Assembly (NCBI GenBank): GCA_030146875.1
Contig: JASLAX010000033.1
Coordinates: 1-24,818 of the forward strand
Direction of reading: 5' to 3'
Source of the DNA: Longimicrobiaceae bacterium
Lineage (GTDB): Bacteria; Gemmatimonadota; Gemmatimonadetes; Longimicrobiales; Longimicrobiaceae
DNA: 24,818 nucleotides
Part shown: piece by piece, positions 15,620 to 22,659 of the stretch
Layout of the letters: every line of letters starts with the position of its first letter
Numbering within the stretch: the stretch's first letter is position 1
The notes under the pieces: model-generated
Told to the model about the DNA's origin: nothing
Seen by the model: only the letters and a program-made list of their open reading frames with translations
Databases searched by the model: none
Program-made: the position numbers and the translations under genes

Positions 15620-16605
15620 GCCAGCCCCTCCCCCTCGGCGAAGCCGCACATCAGGTTGAGGTTCTGCACCGCCTGCCCCGCCGCGCCCTTGACCAGGTTG
15701 TCGATGGCGGCGACGACGACCAGCATCGGCGTCCGGATTCCCCGCACGGCCGCGACGCCGATCGCCACCCGGTTCGTCCCCACCGCGTCCGCCAGCGAGG
15801 GCATGCGGTCGGGGAGCACGTCCACGAACGGCTCCCCCGCATAGTCTTCCATCCACGGAACCAGGACGTCGTCCAGGCGCTCGCGCAGGGGCACGTGGAT
15901 GGTCTCCAGGATCCCGCGGCGCACCGGCAGCAGGTGCGGCGTGAAGACCAGCTCCGGCTCCGGGCCCCGGGCCAGGGCGGCGCCCTGCGCGCGCATCTCG
16001 GCCAGGTGGCGGTGCTCGTTCCCCACGGCGTACGCCCGGAAGTCCTCCGCCACCTCGCCGAAGAGCAGCTCGCGCTTCGGCGAGCGCCCCGCGCCCGTCA
16101 CCCCGGAGGCGGCGGCGATGGTCACCGGCCCCGCGACCAGCCCGCGGCGGAGGAGGGGCGCCAGGGCGAGCAGCGCCGCCGTGGGGTAGCAGCCGGGATT
16201 GGCGACCAGGTCCGCCCCCCGCAACGCGTCCCGGTGCAGCTCGGGAAGCCCGTAGACGGCGCCGCGCGCCCACTCCGGCGTCTCCGCTCCCGGCACCCGC
16301 AGGTCCGCGGAGAGGTCGACGGCCCGCGCCCCCGCCTCCCGCGCGCGCCCGGCCCAGCGCCCCGATTCCCCGTGGGGAAGGCAGGAGACCACCACCTGGC
16401 ACCCCGCCAGGTCCGCGTCCCGCGCCCGGACCAGGGGGAGGTCGGGCGCTCCCCGCACGAGCCGGGAGAGGGGCGAACCCGCCTCGCTCTCGCTGGTGGC
16501 GAACGCGATCCGCACCCGGGAATGCGCGCTCAGCAGGCGCACGAGCTCGCGGCCGGAATAGCCGGCCGCGCCCAGGATCCCCACGGGAACGCGTGTCTCG
16601 TTCAT
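15616..16605 (-). CDS. argC: N-acetyl-gamma-glutamyl-phosphate reductase
   Basis: NADPH-dependent reduction of acetylglutamyl phosphate to the semialdehyde. 329 aa. The N-terminal Rossmann motif is GAAGYSGREL (12-21); the catalytic cysteine is C139 in ANPGCYPTA; a late conserved segment is GNEHRHLAEM. It is the first gene of the operon argC-argB-argD-argA. The ATG at 16605 has no Shine-Dalgarno; the proposed promoter would start transcription at or within a base or two of this ATG, so the mRNA may be leaderless. AT-rich TGAATAA repeats upstream could bind ArgR. Confidence 0.96.
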   Translation of the reverse strand: MNETRVPVGILGAAGYSGRELVRLLSAHSRVRIAFATSESEAGSPLSRLVRGAPDLPLVRARDADLAGCQVVVSCLPHGESGRWAGRAREAGARAVDLSADLRVPGAETPEWARGAVYGLPELHRDALRGADLVANPGCYPTAALLALAPLLRRGLVAGPVTIAAASGVTGAGRSPKRELLFGEVAEDFRAYAVGNEHRHLAEMRAQGAALARGPEPELVFTPHLLPVRRGILETIHVPLRERLDDVLVPWMEDYAGEPFVDVLPDRMPSLADAVGTNRVAIGVAAVRGIRTPMLVVVAAIDNLVKGAAGQAVQNLNLMCGFAEGEGLA

Positions 16606-16612
16606 CGGCGAG

Positions 16613-16641
16613 AATCTATCTTCGTATCTTTATTCAGTCAA
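16613..16641 (-). promoter_or_regulatory. Sigma70-like promoter of the argCBDA operon
   Basis: On the minus strand TTGACT (16641-16636), a 17-base spacer and TAGATT (16618-16613). The predicted transcription start is about 16606, directly at the argC ATG (16605), implying a leaderless message. Confidence 0.6.
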
Positions 16642-16656
16642 GCGGGTAGTTATTCA
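16630..16656 (-). promoter_or_regulatory. Possible ArgR-type half-sites
   Basis: Two identical TGAATAA sequences on the minus strand (16656-16650 and 16636-16630) start 20 bases apart, about two helical turns. They overlap or flank the -35 of the argC promoter. TGAAT is the conserved half of bacterial ARG boxes, which also come in pairs about 21 bases apart. The second halves (ATTCA) are poorly kept, and no ArgR gene is in the window. Confidence 0.35.
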
Positions 16657-16748
16657 CTACGGGTGCGCGGCTTTCCTCTGGCGGGGAGCCGGCGGTCCGG
16701 GAGGGCCGTGCGGAGGGAACGGACGGGCGGGACCGGCGGAACGCACGA

Positions 16749-16781
16749 CGACGGGGCCCCTGGAGAGGGACCCCGCCGTCG
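16749..16781 (-). terminator. Hairpin downstream of the FG-GAP-like protein gene
   Basis: CGACGG (16749-16754) pairs with CCGTCG (16776-16781), continued by GG/CC after a bulged G and an inner CCCT/AGGG stem. It lies about 32 bases past the minus-strand stop at 16813. Confidence 0.45.
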
Positions 16782-16812
16782 CGGGAATGCGGAACGATCG
16801 GCGGAAGGAGCG

Positions 16813-18237
16813 CTAGGCGGCGCCGGCCAGCTCCGCCGGGGGTCCCGCCTCGGCGCGGGCGACCGCCAGTGCGGGAACGCGGGTGCGGAGGGCCGTGTCG
16901 GCATCGACCGCGGAGCGGCGCCAGGCGCCGGTGCCCGCGTGGTACGCCAGCGCGCCGGCCGCGCCGCCCGCCACGAAGTCGGCCGGGCGCGCGGCGCCGT
17001 CGCGCGGGGTGGCGTAGACGGGGGCCCAGCGCAGCGCGCCGCCCGTCACCCGCGCCGTCCACCAGTCGCCCTCCACGGGGCGGTGCAGGAGGATGGCGTC
17101 CGTCCCGTCGCCGTCCAGGTCGCCCACCCAGGTGGGGCACTCGGCGGGGGCGGCGCCCAGCTCGGCCGCTCCGCCCGCGAAGCGGCGGCGCAGCGTGCCG
17201 TCCTCCACCGCCGCCACCCACCACTCCCCCACCCGCGGGTCGAAGAGGAGCAGGTCCGCGGCGGCGGTGCCCAGGAAGCGGCCCGTCCACGCCACGTGGC
17301 CCGCCGCGCGGGCCGTGGATCCGGGGGCGCCGAGCGACCTCCACTCCACCGCGCCGCCGTCCCACCCGCCCATCCACCAGGCGCCGTCGGAGGGGTCGTG
17401 GAAGAGGACCTCGTCCAGCCCGTCGCCGTCGAAGTCCGCCACCCAGGTGGGGCAGCCCTCGGGGGCCCGCCCGCGCTCGGCGGTGTTCCCGGCGAACGAG
17501 GCGCCCGCCCGCCCGCCGCGCTCCCCCGCGATCCACCAGCTGCCGTCGGCCGGGAAGTAGAAGAGGAGCTCGCTCGCGCCCGCGGCGGTGAAGGCGCCGG
17601 TCCAGAACGGCCGCCCGTCGCCGGAGCGGTGCCCGAACCCGGCGAGCGCGGGCGACAGCGCGTCGGCCAGCCCGCCCTCCGCCCCGCCGACCCACCAGTG
17701 CGCGTCGGCGCCGGCGTACGCCTCCGCCTCGTCGGCCCCGCGCCGCGCGCACGCGCCGCCGGCGAGCGTGCCCGCGGAATGCAGGCGGCGCCACGACTCG
17801 TCCACCAGTCCGCGCCAGGCGTAGAAGACGGTGCTCTGCGGCGCGGTAGCCGGGTCGGCCAGCGCCGGCTCGCGGAACCAGCGGGCGCCGGCGCGGTGCA
17901 CGAACGCCTCCAGCCCGCAGGCGGTGACGAACAGGCCCAGCTCGTCGGACGACGAGAACGACTCCGGCGCCCGAAGCAGGCGCTCCTCGGCCCAGGCCAG
18001 GGCGTCGGTCCAGCCGAGGGCGGGGTCCTTCATCCCGTCCGGGATCGCGGACCACGGGCGCACCAGCGCCAGGTCGGCCCCCTGCACGCGGTACCACTGG
18101 AGCACGCGGGCCAGGAAGTCGCCGTGGAACGACAGGAGCTCCACGCCGGAGCCGGCATGGCGGAAGGACTCGCGCGCCGCCTGCCAGCGGGCGTGCTCGT
18201 CCAGGAAGGAGCGGGGGAGGCGGGCGATCGGGGGCAT
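16813..18237 (-). CDS. FG-GAP/VCBS-like repeat protein with possible degenerate tyrosinase-like N-terminus
   Basis: 474 aa. Residues about 210-445 form at least four repeats of a blade-like unit: WTGAF...ELLFYFPADGSWWIA, CPTWVADFDGDGLDEVLFH (263-280), VAWTGRFLG...LLLFDPRVGEWWVA, and CPTWVGDLDGDGTDAILLH (368-385). Two carry the DxDGDGxD calcium-loop pattern. This is an FG-GAP-type propeller, usually used for binding. Residues 1-155 are separate: FLDEHARW, ELLSFHGDFLARVLQWYR (34-50) and QSTVFYAWRGLVDESWRRL (135-152) recall the CuA and CuB helices of tyrosinases, but key histidines (WH) are replaced. No signal peptide is obvious with the start at 18237; an in-frame ATG at 18342, about 10 bases after a predicted transcription start, would add 35 Pro/His-rich residues. 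The start is uncertain and the function unknown. Confidence 0.8.
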   Translation of the reverse strand: MPPIARLPRSFLDEHARWQAARESFRHAGSGVELLSFHGDFLARVLQWYRVQGADLALVRPWSAIPDGMKDPALGWTDALAWAEERLLRAPESFSSSDELGLFVTACGLEAFVHRAGARWFREPALADPATAPQSTVFYAWRGLVDESWRRLHSAGTLAGGACARRGADEAEAYAGADAHWWVGGAEGGLADALSPALAGFGHRSGDGRPFWTGAFTAAGASELLFYFPADGSWWIAGERGGRAGASFAGNTAERGRAPEGCPTWVADFDGDGLDEVLFHDPSDGAWWMGGWDGGAVEWRSLGAPGSTARAAGHVAWTGRFLGTAAADLLLFDPRVGEWWVAAVEDGTLRRRFAGGAAELGAAPAECPTWVGDLDGDGTDAILLHRPVEGDWWTARVTGGALRWAPVYATPRDGAARPADFVAGGAAGALAYHAGTGAWRRSAVDADTALRTRVPALAVARAEAGPPAELAGAA

Positions 18238-18358
18238 CGGGTGCAGGACCTCGGAAACGGGTGTGTCGTCTTCCGTGTGGGGTGCGCTCCGGGGAGGGTG
18301 CCCCTCCGGGTGCGGACGAGGAGAGGGCAATGCGCATACCATACCCGACAGTTTCCGA

Positions 18359-18386
18359 AATATAACGGCAATGGCCCTGCATTCAA
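18359..18386 (-). promoter_or_regulatory. Sigma70-like promoter for the FG-GAP-like gene
   Basis: On the minus strand TTGAAT (18386-18381), a 16-base spacer and TATATT (18364-18359), in the most AT-rich patch of the neighbourhood. The predicted start near 18352 would give a leader of about 115 bases to the ATG at 18237, or about 10 bases to the ATG at 18342. Confidence 0.5.
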
Positions 18387-18394
18387 GGGGTTGA

Positions 18395-18409
18395 TGACGG
18401 AACCCGTCA
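18395..18409. promoter_or_regulatory. Inverted repeat upstream of the -35, possible operator
   Basis: TGACGG-AAC-CCGTCA, a 15-base perfect dyad, sits 8 bases upstream of the -35 at 18381-18386. The position suits a regulator-binding site. No regulator is known. Confidence 0.3.
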
Positions 18410-18744
18410 GGACCGTGTCCACGGCGCCGAGCCGCGCCCCGGGGCAGCTTCTCCCCGGATCGGGGCACGCGCGCCACAGGCGTGTCGGGTGATCTTAAGA
18501 GCCCGTAAGGAGCGTCGCCCCGGGTATGGGTGGACCGCGTCCGCCCCCGAGCGCGCCCCCTCGCCCGGCATCCCCGTGCCCCCGTCGGAAAGCTCTGCGC
18601 GGCGCGAGAGGGAAGGCCGGGCACCTCGCCCCGCCTCCCCCCCACCTCACCGCGCACCCCGGGGCCTCCGGGAGCGATCCGGGCCCCGCCACCGTCCGAC
18701 GTCTCCGTCAACGGCCCGATGCGGAAGCCGGCCACGAAAGGAAC
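18410..18744. other. Intergenic stretch without a recognisable gene
   Basis: About 335 bases between the FG-GAP-like gene promoter and the lipoprotein terminator. Open frames here are Pro/Arg-rich and show no family features. An AT-richer patch around 18490-18511 (TGATCTTAAGAGCCCGTAAGG) stands out, but no promoter pair could be assigned to it. Confidence 0.5.
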
Positions 18745-18760
18745 GGACGCCCCGGCGTCC
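18745..18760 (-). terminator. Hairpin downstream of the first tandem lipoprotein gene
   Basis: GGACGCC (18745-18751) pairs with GGCGTCC (18754-18760) across a CC turn; in practice a 6-bp stem with a four-base loop. On the minus strand it is followed by GTTCCTTTCG, a partly T-rich tail. It lies about 30 bases beyond the stop at 18790. Confidence 0.45.
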
Positions 18761-18789
18761 TCCGCGCCTCCGCCGTGCCTGCCTCCCGG

Positions 18790-19269
18790 CTAGAAGCGCA
18801 CCGAGCCGCTGAAGGTGGCCACCAGCGCTCCGGAGCTCGTGTTCTGGTACGCGGAGATGCCGCCGGTGCCGGCGGCATCTCCGTAGGTGCCGGTCCCGCC
18901 GGTCACGGCGAAGCTGCCCGCGAAGGGCGCCTCGCCGTCGGACGGCGCGCCCAGGGTGCCCGAGTACGTGCCGCTGAGCGTGCCGTTGGGCCCGGAGAGC
19001 ACGAAGCGGCCGTCGGTGAGCGCCCCGGTCGACGGGTCCAGGCAGTGGCTCTGCGCCGACGTGGAGAGGCCGAGCGGCGCCACGCTGCCGGCGAGCGAGG
19101 CGGTGATCAGCACCGCCGGCGAGGCGCAGCGGGCGTCCGGGCCCGCGGCGATGACGTTCCCGGTGATGGTGCCCTCCATGGCGCGGGACACGGTGCCCAC
19201 GGCGTCGCCGTCGCAGGCGGAGAGGGTGGCGATGGCCGCCAGCAGGGCGAGACGGTACGAGATGCGCAT
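18790..19269 (-). CDS. Lipoprotein of unknown function, paralogue of the neighbouring gene
   Basis: 159 aa. Lipoprotein signal: MRISYRLALLAAIATLSAC with lipobox LSAC, Cys19 being the acylated residue. The mature part is beta-rich with GTLSGTYSGTLGAPSDGEAPF and a Gly-rich FAVTGGTGTYGDAAG segment (120-134). This is reminiscent of small beta-barrel domains with a GGTGxYxxAxG turn (dirigent/allene-oxide-cyclase-like), but the resemblance is weak. Cys48 and Cys76 are conserved with the paralogue encoded just upstream and may form a disulphide. AGAAGG lies 6 bases before the ATG. It follows its paralogue on the same strand after 74 bases, with a GC hairpin between. Function unknown; location is probably the outer or inner membrane surface. 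Confidence 0.85.
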   Translation of the reverse strand: MRISYRLALLAAIATLSACDGDAVGTVSRAMEGTITGNVIAAGPDARCASPAVLITASLAGSVAPLGLSTSAQSHCLDPSTGALTDGRFVLSGPNGTLSGTYSGTLGAPSDGEAPFAGSFAVTGGTGTYGDAAGTGGISAYQNTSSGALVATFSGSVRF

Positions 19270-19292
19270 GTGACCCTTCTTTCGTCGTGGAC

Positions 19293-19311
19293 GCGCCGGA
19301 CGGTCCGGCGC
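19293..19311 (-). terminator. Hairpin between the two tandem lipoprotein genes
   Basis: GCGCCGG (19293-19299) and CCGGCGC (19305-19311) form a 7-bp stem with loop ACGGT. It could terminate or attenuate transcription from the upstream paralogue, or lie in the leader of the downstream one. Confidence 0.4.
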
Positions 19312-19343
19312 GGGGATGACCGCGATGCGGGCGGGCGCCGGGC

Positions 19344-19829
19344 TCACCGGTTGATGATGCCGTCGATCCAGCCGGTCACGGCGCCGGTGGCGACGTTCTG
19401 GTGGGCCACCAGCGAGGCGTTGCCCGTCGCGCCGGCGTAGGCGCCGGTCACCCGGGTGATCACCAGCCCGCCGGTGAAGGTGGCCACGCCGTTCCGCGGC
19501 GCCCCCACCGTGCCGGAGTAGCGCCCCTCCACCGAGCCGCCGTCGGTGGCGATGAACTCCAGCACGCCGTCGCTGATCGAACCGGTGCGCTGGTCGATGC
19601 AGTGCTGCTGGGTCGCCACGCCCTGGCGCAGCGGGGCCACCGTCCCCGCCATGACCAGCGCGACCGGCGTCTCCGCCCCGCAGTCCAGGGTTCCGTCGTC
19701 CAGGTTGCCCCTCAGCATCCCCACCAGGCGCGTGGTGGGTCCCGCGGCGGGGGTGGAGGTGGGGGCGTCGTCGCAGCCCCCCAGGGCGAGAACGGCCGCC
19801 AGGGCAGCGGCACGGGTCTTCAGTCGCAT
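19344..19829 (-). CDS. Lipoprotein of unknown function, paralogue of the neighbouring gene
   Basis: 161 aa, with lipobox LGGC and the acylated Cys at 19. It aligns with the downstream lipoprotein through most of its length: VAPL..., HC[IL]D..TG, [RT]YSGT[VL]GAP..G.A.F.G, VTGAYAGATG against GTGTYGDAAG, and AHQN/AYQN near the end. Two cysteines (C50, C77) match those of the paralogue. The N-terminal linker is Pro/Thr-rich, as is common in surface lipoproteins. AAGGAAG lies about 5 bases before the ATG. Its upstream region contains the 89-base block shared with the glycosidase lipoprotein, pointing to co-regulation. The pair arose by tandem duplication but has diverged substantially. Function unknown. 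Confidence 0.85.
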   Translation of the reverse strand: MRLKTRAAALAAVLALGGCDDAPTSTPAAGPTTRLVGMLRGNLDDGTLDCGAETPVALVMAGTVAPLRQGVATQQHCIDQRTGSISDGVLEFIATDGGSVEGRYSGTVGAPRNGVATFTGGLVITRVTGAYAGATGNASLVAHQNVATGAVTGWIDGIINR

Positions 19830-19885
19830 CGAGCTTCCTTTCTGGACCGGCGCCCGGACGGACCGGACGCCTGGGTTCTTCGCCA

Positions 19886-19974
19886 CGGAGCGCGGGGCCG
19901 CGGAGGGCCATCCGTTTCCACGCTCCGGAAAGGACAACGTCGCTCGGCACCACGGGCCGCCGGGAGGGATCGGC
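19886..19974 (-). repeat. Copy 1 of a shared upstream block (promoter/leader)
   Basis: Resembles the block at 22572-22659. Shared on the minus strand, in order: GATCCC, GTGGTGCCG, GCG.CGTT, GAGCG, GGAAAC and GGCC. It lies 57 bases before the lipoprotein ATG. CGGAGCG/CGCTCCG (19886-19892 with 19921-19927) can form a 7-bp stem around the GGAAAC element. GGAAAC resembles the -35 element of ECF sigma factors. Confidence 0.5.
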
Positions 19975-20078
19975 AGCCCGCGGGGGGAACGGCATGGGGC
20001 GGGCGCCGCGGGGCACGACGTTGCCGCCGCCCGGCGCGGCGGGTATGATCGGTGGGAACCCGCACCGGGAGGCTTGCG

Positions 20079-20870
20079 ATGCAGCCGTGGGAGTACCGCG
20101 GGAGGTGGGCGCTGGTCACGGGCGCCTCGGCGGGGATCGGCGCGGCCTTCGCGCGCGAGCTGGCCGCGCGGGGCATGAAGCTGGTGCTCACCGCGCGCCG
20201 CGAGGAGCGGCTGCGCGCCCTGGCGGAGGCCCTGGCCGCCGCGCACGGCACCGAGTGCGTCGTCCTGCCCGCCGACCTGGCGACGGCGGGGGCGGGGGAG
20301 GTGCTGTGGACGCAGGCCTCCACCGGCCGCGACGTCCACCTGCTGGTGAACGACGCCGGCTTCGGGCTGAAGGGCGCCTTCGCCGACCTGCCGCTGGACC
20401 GCCAGGCGGAGATGCTGCGCCTGAACTGCGGCGCGCCCATGGAGCTGATGCACCTGGCGCTCGCGCCCATGCGCGCGCGCGGCCGGGGCGGGATCGTGAA
20501 CGTGGACTCCATCGCCGGGTTCCAGCCCATCCCCATGATGGCGGCCTACGCCGCCAGCAAGGCGTTCCTGCGCGCGCTCTCCCAGGCCGTGGCCGCGGAG
20601 GTGGGGGACCAGGGGGTGCGCGTCGTCTCCGTCTCCCCCGGCCCCGTCGCCACCGAGTTCCAGTCGGTGGCGGGGACGCGGGTGTCCGAGCGGACGCTGG
20701 GCATCCGCACCCCCGAGCAGGTGGTGGCGGAAGCGCTCTCCGCCCTGGAGCGGGGGGCCACCTCCGTGGTCCCCGGGCTCGTGAACGCCGTGGCCGCCGT
20801 GGCCGTCCGCATGGCGCCGCGCTCGGTGGTGCTGCGCGCCGCCCGCAGGGTGATGACGAAGCTCAGGTAG
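20079..20870 (+). CDS. Short-chain dehydrogenase/reductase (SDR), classical type
   Basis: 263-aa NAD(P)-dependent oxidoreductase; substrate unknown. Cofactor motif TGASAGIG (14-21), with Arg40-Arg41 after the second strand favouring NADP(H). NDAG (91-94) replaces the usual NNAG. Structural Asn116, catalytic Ser144 and the YAASK pair Tyr157/Lys161 complete the tetrad. Overall it resembles the DltE/YqjQ-type SDR group (PADLATAGAGEVLW, SPGPVATEFQ). The C-terminal hydrophobic stretch (about 235-255) may associate with membrane. The start at 20079 has GGGAGG about 7 bases upstream; an earlier in-frame ATG at 20052 lacks one. Stands alone on the plus strand, divergent from the lipoprotein gene and convergent with the glycosidase gene. 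Confidence 0.92.
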   Translation: MQPWEYRGRWALVTGASAGIGAAFARELAARGMKLVLTARREERLRALAEALAAAHGTECVVLPADLATAGAGEVLWTQASTGRDVHLLVNDAGFGLKGAFADLPLDRQAEMLRLNCGAPMELMHLALAPMRARGRGGIVNVDSIAGFQPIPMMAAYAASKAFLRALSQAVAAEVGDQGVRVVSVSPGPVATEFQSVAGTRVSERTLGIRTPEQVVAEALSALERGATSVVPGLVNAVAAVAVRMAPRSVVLRAARRVMTKLR

Positions 20871-20956
20871 ACGTCGCACCACGGTGGACGGGGGCGGGGC
20901 TCGGGAGGTGGGGGAGAGAGAAGGACCGACGGCGCAGGACGGCGGGCGGGTGGAGG

Positions 20957-22513
20957 TCAGCGGACGATGCGCACCCGGATCGCCTCGATGGCGAGCTGCT
21001 GCCCCGGGGTGCCCGCCACGGCACCGTCGCACGCCTCGGGCTGCCACCCCCGGTGCGCCACGTACGGCTGGTAGCACACGCGCGTCCCGGGCGGCGCGCC
21101 CACCAGGCGCACCGACATCGCCTCCAGCCAGTGCGCGTCCTCCAGGCGCCCGGCCACGGCCCCGTCGGACACCTCGGGCTGCCACCCGTCGCGGAAGAGG
21201 TGCACCCGGTACCCGACCGAGATCTGCGGCGGCAGGTCGTCCAGGGCGATGCGAACGCCGGTGAGGGGGCCTCCGCCGGTGGTGCCCGCCACCTGGCCGT
21301 CGTACGTCTGCGGCCGCCATCCGCTCCCCCGCACGTTGACCCGGTAGCGGACGGGCGCGGCGAGCTCGTGGAGCGCCCCCCAGGCGGCCTTGGTCCGGTA
21401 GTGCGAGGGATCGCGGGTCGCGACCGCCTGGTTGTAGCCGCTCAGGATGCCCGACCGGCCGTCGGCGTCGCCCTCGGCGAACAGGTGCCAGTAGAAGGTC
21501 TTCTTCCAGTGCGAGCCGGCGGAGCGGGAGAGCATGGCCCCGTAGACCTGCCGGAGGTTCGACTCCATGGCGTCGTGCGGGATCGGGTTCCCGGCGCCCG
21601 TCCCCAGCCCCACCTCGGTGAGCCAGACGGGCCAGCGCCACGCGTCCGCCGCGCCGCCGAGCCGCGACCGCACCAGGTCCTCGAAGTCGCCGGTGCCCAG
21701 GTGACCGCCGATCAGCGCGCCGTCGCCGTACATGTGCACGGTCACCGCGTCGGTGGCGTGCCCCTCGGCGCGAAGGAAGTCGGCCAGCCAGTCCAGGTAG
21801 TCGTCGCGCGTGGCCGGCCCCGGCGCGCCGTGCTCGGTGCAGATGCCGTCCCCGAGGGCGTACGCCAGGTCGGGGCCCACCATCCGCGCCCCCGGCGAGC
21901 CGGCGCGGATCTCCCGCGCGGCGTGCCGGAAGAGCGCGTGGTACTCTGCGCGGCTGCCGCGGAAGTGCGCGTCGCAGTTGGGCTCGTTCCACACCGCCCA
22001 GGCGTCCACGTCGGGGAACTCCACGGCGAGCTGCCGGACGAACTCCGCCCATGCGGCCATGTGCTCCGGGTCGGGCGGCGCGGTGGGGTCGGGGCTCCCC
22101 GCCTGGGCCCAGCCCGGGGTGGAGACGATGGTGCCCATCACCCGCATGCCGCGGCTGCGCGCCGCGTCCACCGCCATGCGCATGGCGAGCCGCCACCCCC
22201 TGCTGGTGAGGGGGCCGACCGGCTGGAACGCGCTCCACTCGAAGTTCAGCCGCACCCAGCCGACCCCGGCGGCGCGGGCCAGGTCCAGCGGGCGGTTGGC
22301 GATCAGGGTGTCGTTGGCGTAGGAGACGTTGATGCCGAAGGGGGAGTCGTGGAAGCGGCCGCTGATGCGCAGCGGCTCGCCGGGCGGGCCGCCGGGGGGC
22401 GGGGTGGCGTCGACGGCCTGGGTCGCGTCGGAGCAGGCGGTGAGGAGGAGGGTGGCGGCGAGGAGGCGAGGGGCGAGGAGGGAGAGGGGGCGGGGTGGGG
22501 TGCGCCTGCGCAT
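20957..22513 (-). CDS. Glycosidase-like lipoprotein (clan GH-A fold) with three ChW repeats
   Basis: 518 aa. Lipobox LTAC with acylated Cys27, then a Pro-rich linker. Residues about 55-385 form a TIM-barrel with clan GH-A layout: AVWNEPN (173-179, acid/base E177) and WLTEVGLG (297-304, nucleophile E300), plus FEWSAFQPVG and TFYWHLF. It is closest in style to GH39/GH5-like proteins; substrate unknown. The C-terminus (about 388-518) has three repeats of about 45 residues: GWRPQTYDGQVAGT, GWQPEVSDGAVAGR and GWQPEACDGAVAGT, each followed by a LEAxxVRL-type strand. This is the ChW (clostridial hydrophobic with conserved W) repeat, thought to serve carbohydrate or surface binding. AAGGAG lies about 8 bases before the ATG. 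The upstream region shares a block with the tandem lipoprotein gene. A surface glycan hydrolase is the likely role (inference). Confidence 0.85.
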   Translation of the reverse strand: MRRRTPPRPLSLLAPRLLAATLLLTACSDATQAVDATPPPGGPPGEPLRISGRFHDSPFGINVSYANDTLIANRPLDLARAAGVGWVRLNFEWSAFQPVGPLTSRGWRLAMRMAVDAARSRGMRVMGTIVSTPGWAQAGSPDPTAPPDPEHMAAWAEFVRQLAVEFPDVDAWAVWNEPNCDAHFRGSRAEYHALFRHAAREIRAGSPGARMVGPDLAYALGDGICTEHGAPGPATRDDYLDWLADFLRAEGHATDAVTVHMYGDGALIGGHLGTGDFEDLVRSRLGGAADAWRWPVWLTEVGLGTGAGNPIPHDAMESNLRQVYGAMLSRSAGSHWKKTFYWHLFAEGDADGRSGILSGYNQAVATRDPSHYRTKAAWGALHELAAPVRYRVNVRGSGWRPQTYDGQVAGTTGGGPLTGVRIALDDLPPQISVGYRVHLFRDGWQPEVSDGAVAGRLEDAHWLEAMSVRLVGAPPGTRVCYQPYVAHRGWQPEACDGAVAGTPGQQLAIEAIRVRIVR

Positions 22514-22571
22514 GGGGAGGCTCCTTTCCGAAGGACGCCCTCCCACCATGCACGGGCGGGCGTCGGTATCC

Positions 22572-22659
22572 GGGAGCGCGCACCTGGCCGTTTGTTTCCG
22601 GCGCGCTCCCTGGGGTGGGGAACGCCGCCCGGCACCACCCCGCGGGCGTGGGGATCCGC
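22572..22659 (-). repeat. Copy 2 of the shared upstream block (promoter/leader)
   Basis: Counterpart of 19886-19974, almost the same length and 59 bases before the glycosidase ATG. GGGAGCGCGC/GCGCGCTCCC (22572-22581 with 22601-22610) forms a 10-bp stem enclosing the GGAAAC element (minus strand 22599-22594). CGGCACCAC (plus strand 22630-22638) lies 117 bases from the start codon, versus 116 in copy 1. Confidence 0.5.

Noticed and set aside
11886..15659. 1257-codon plus-strand open frame across the arg genes
   Set aside because: Antisense shadow of argG, argA, argD and argB; no recognisable domains.
11366..18350. CCCGACAG word shared by the peptide promoter region (about 11366-11373) and the FG-GAP gene promoter region (about 18344-18351)
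   Set aside because: The orientations differ relative to the genes and only eight bases match; likely chance.
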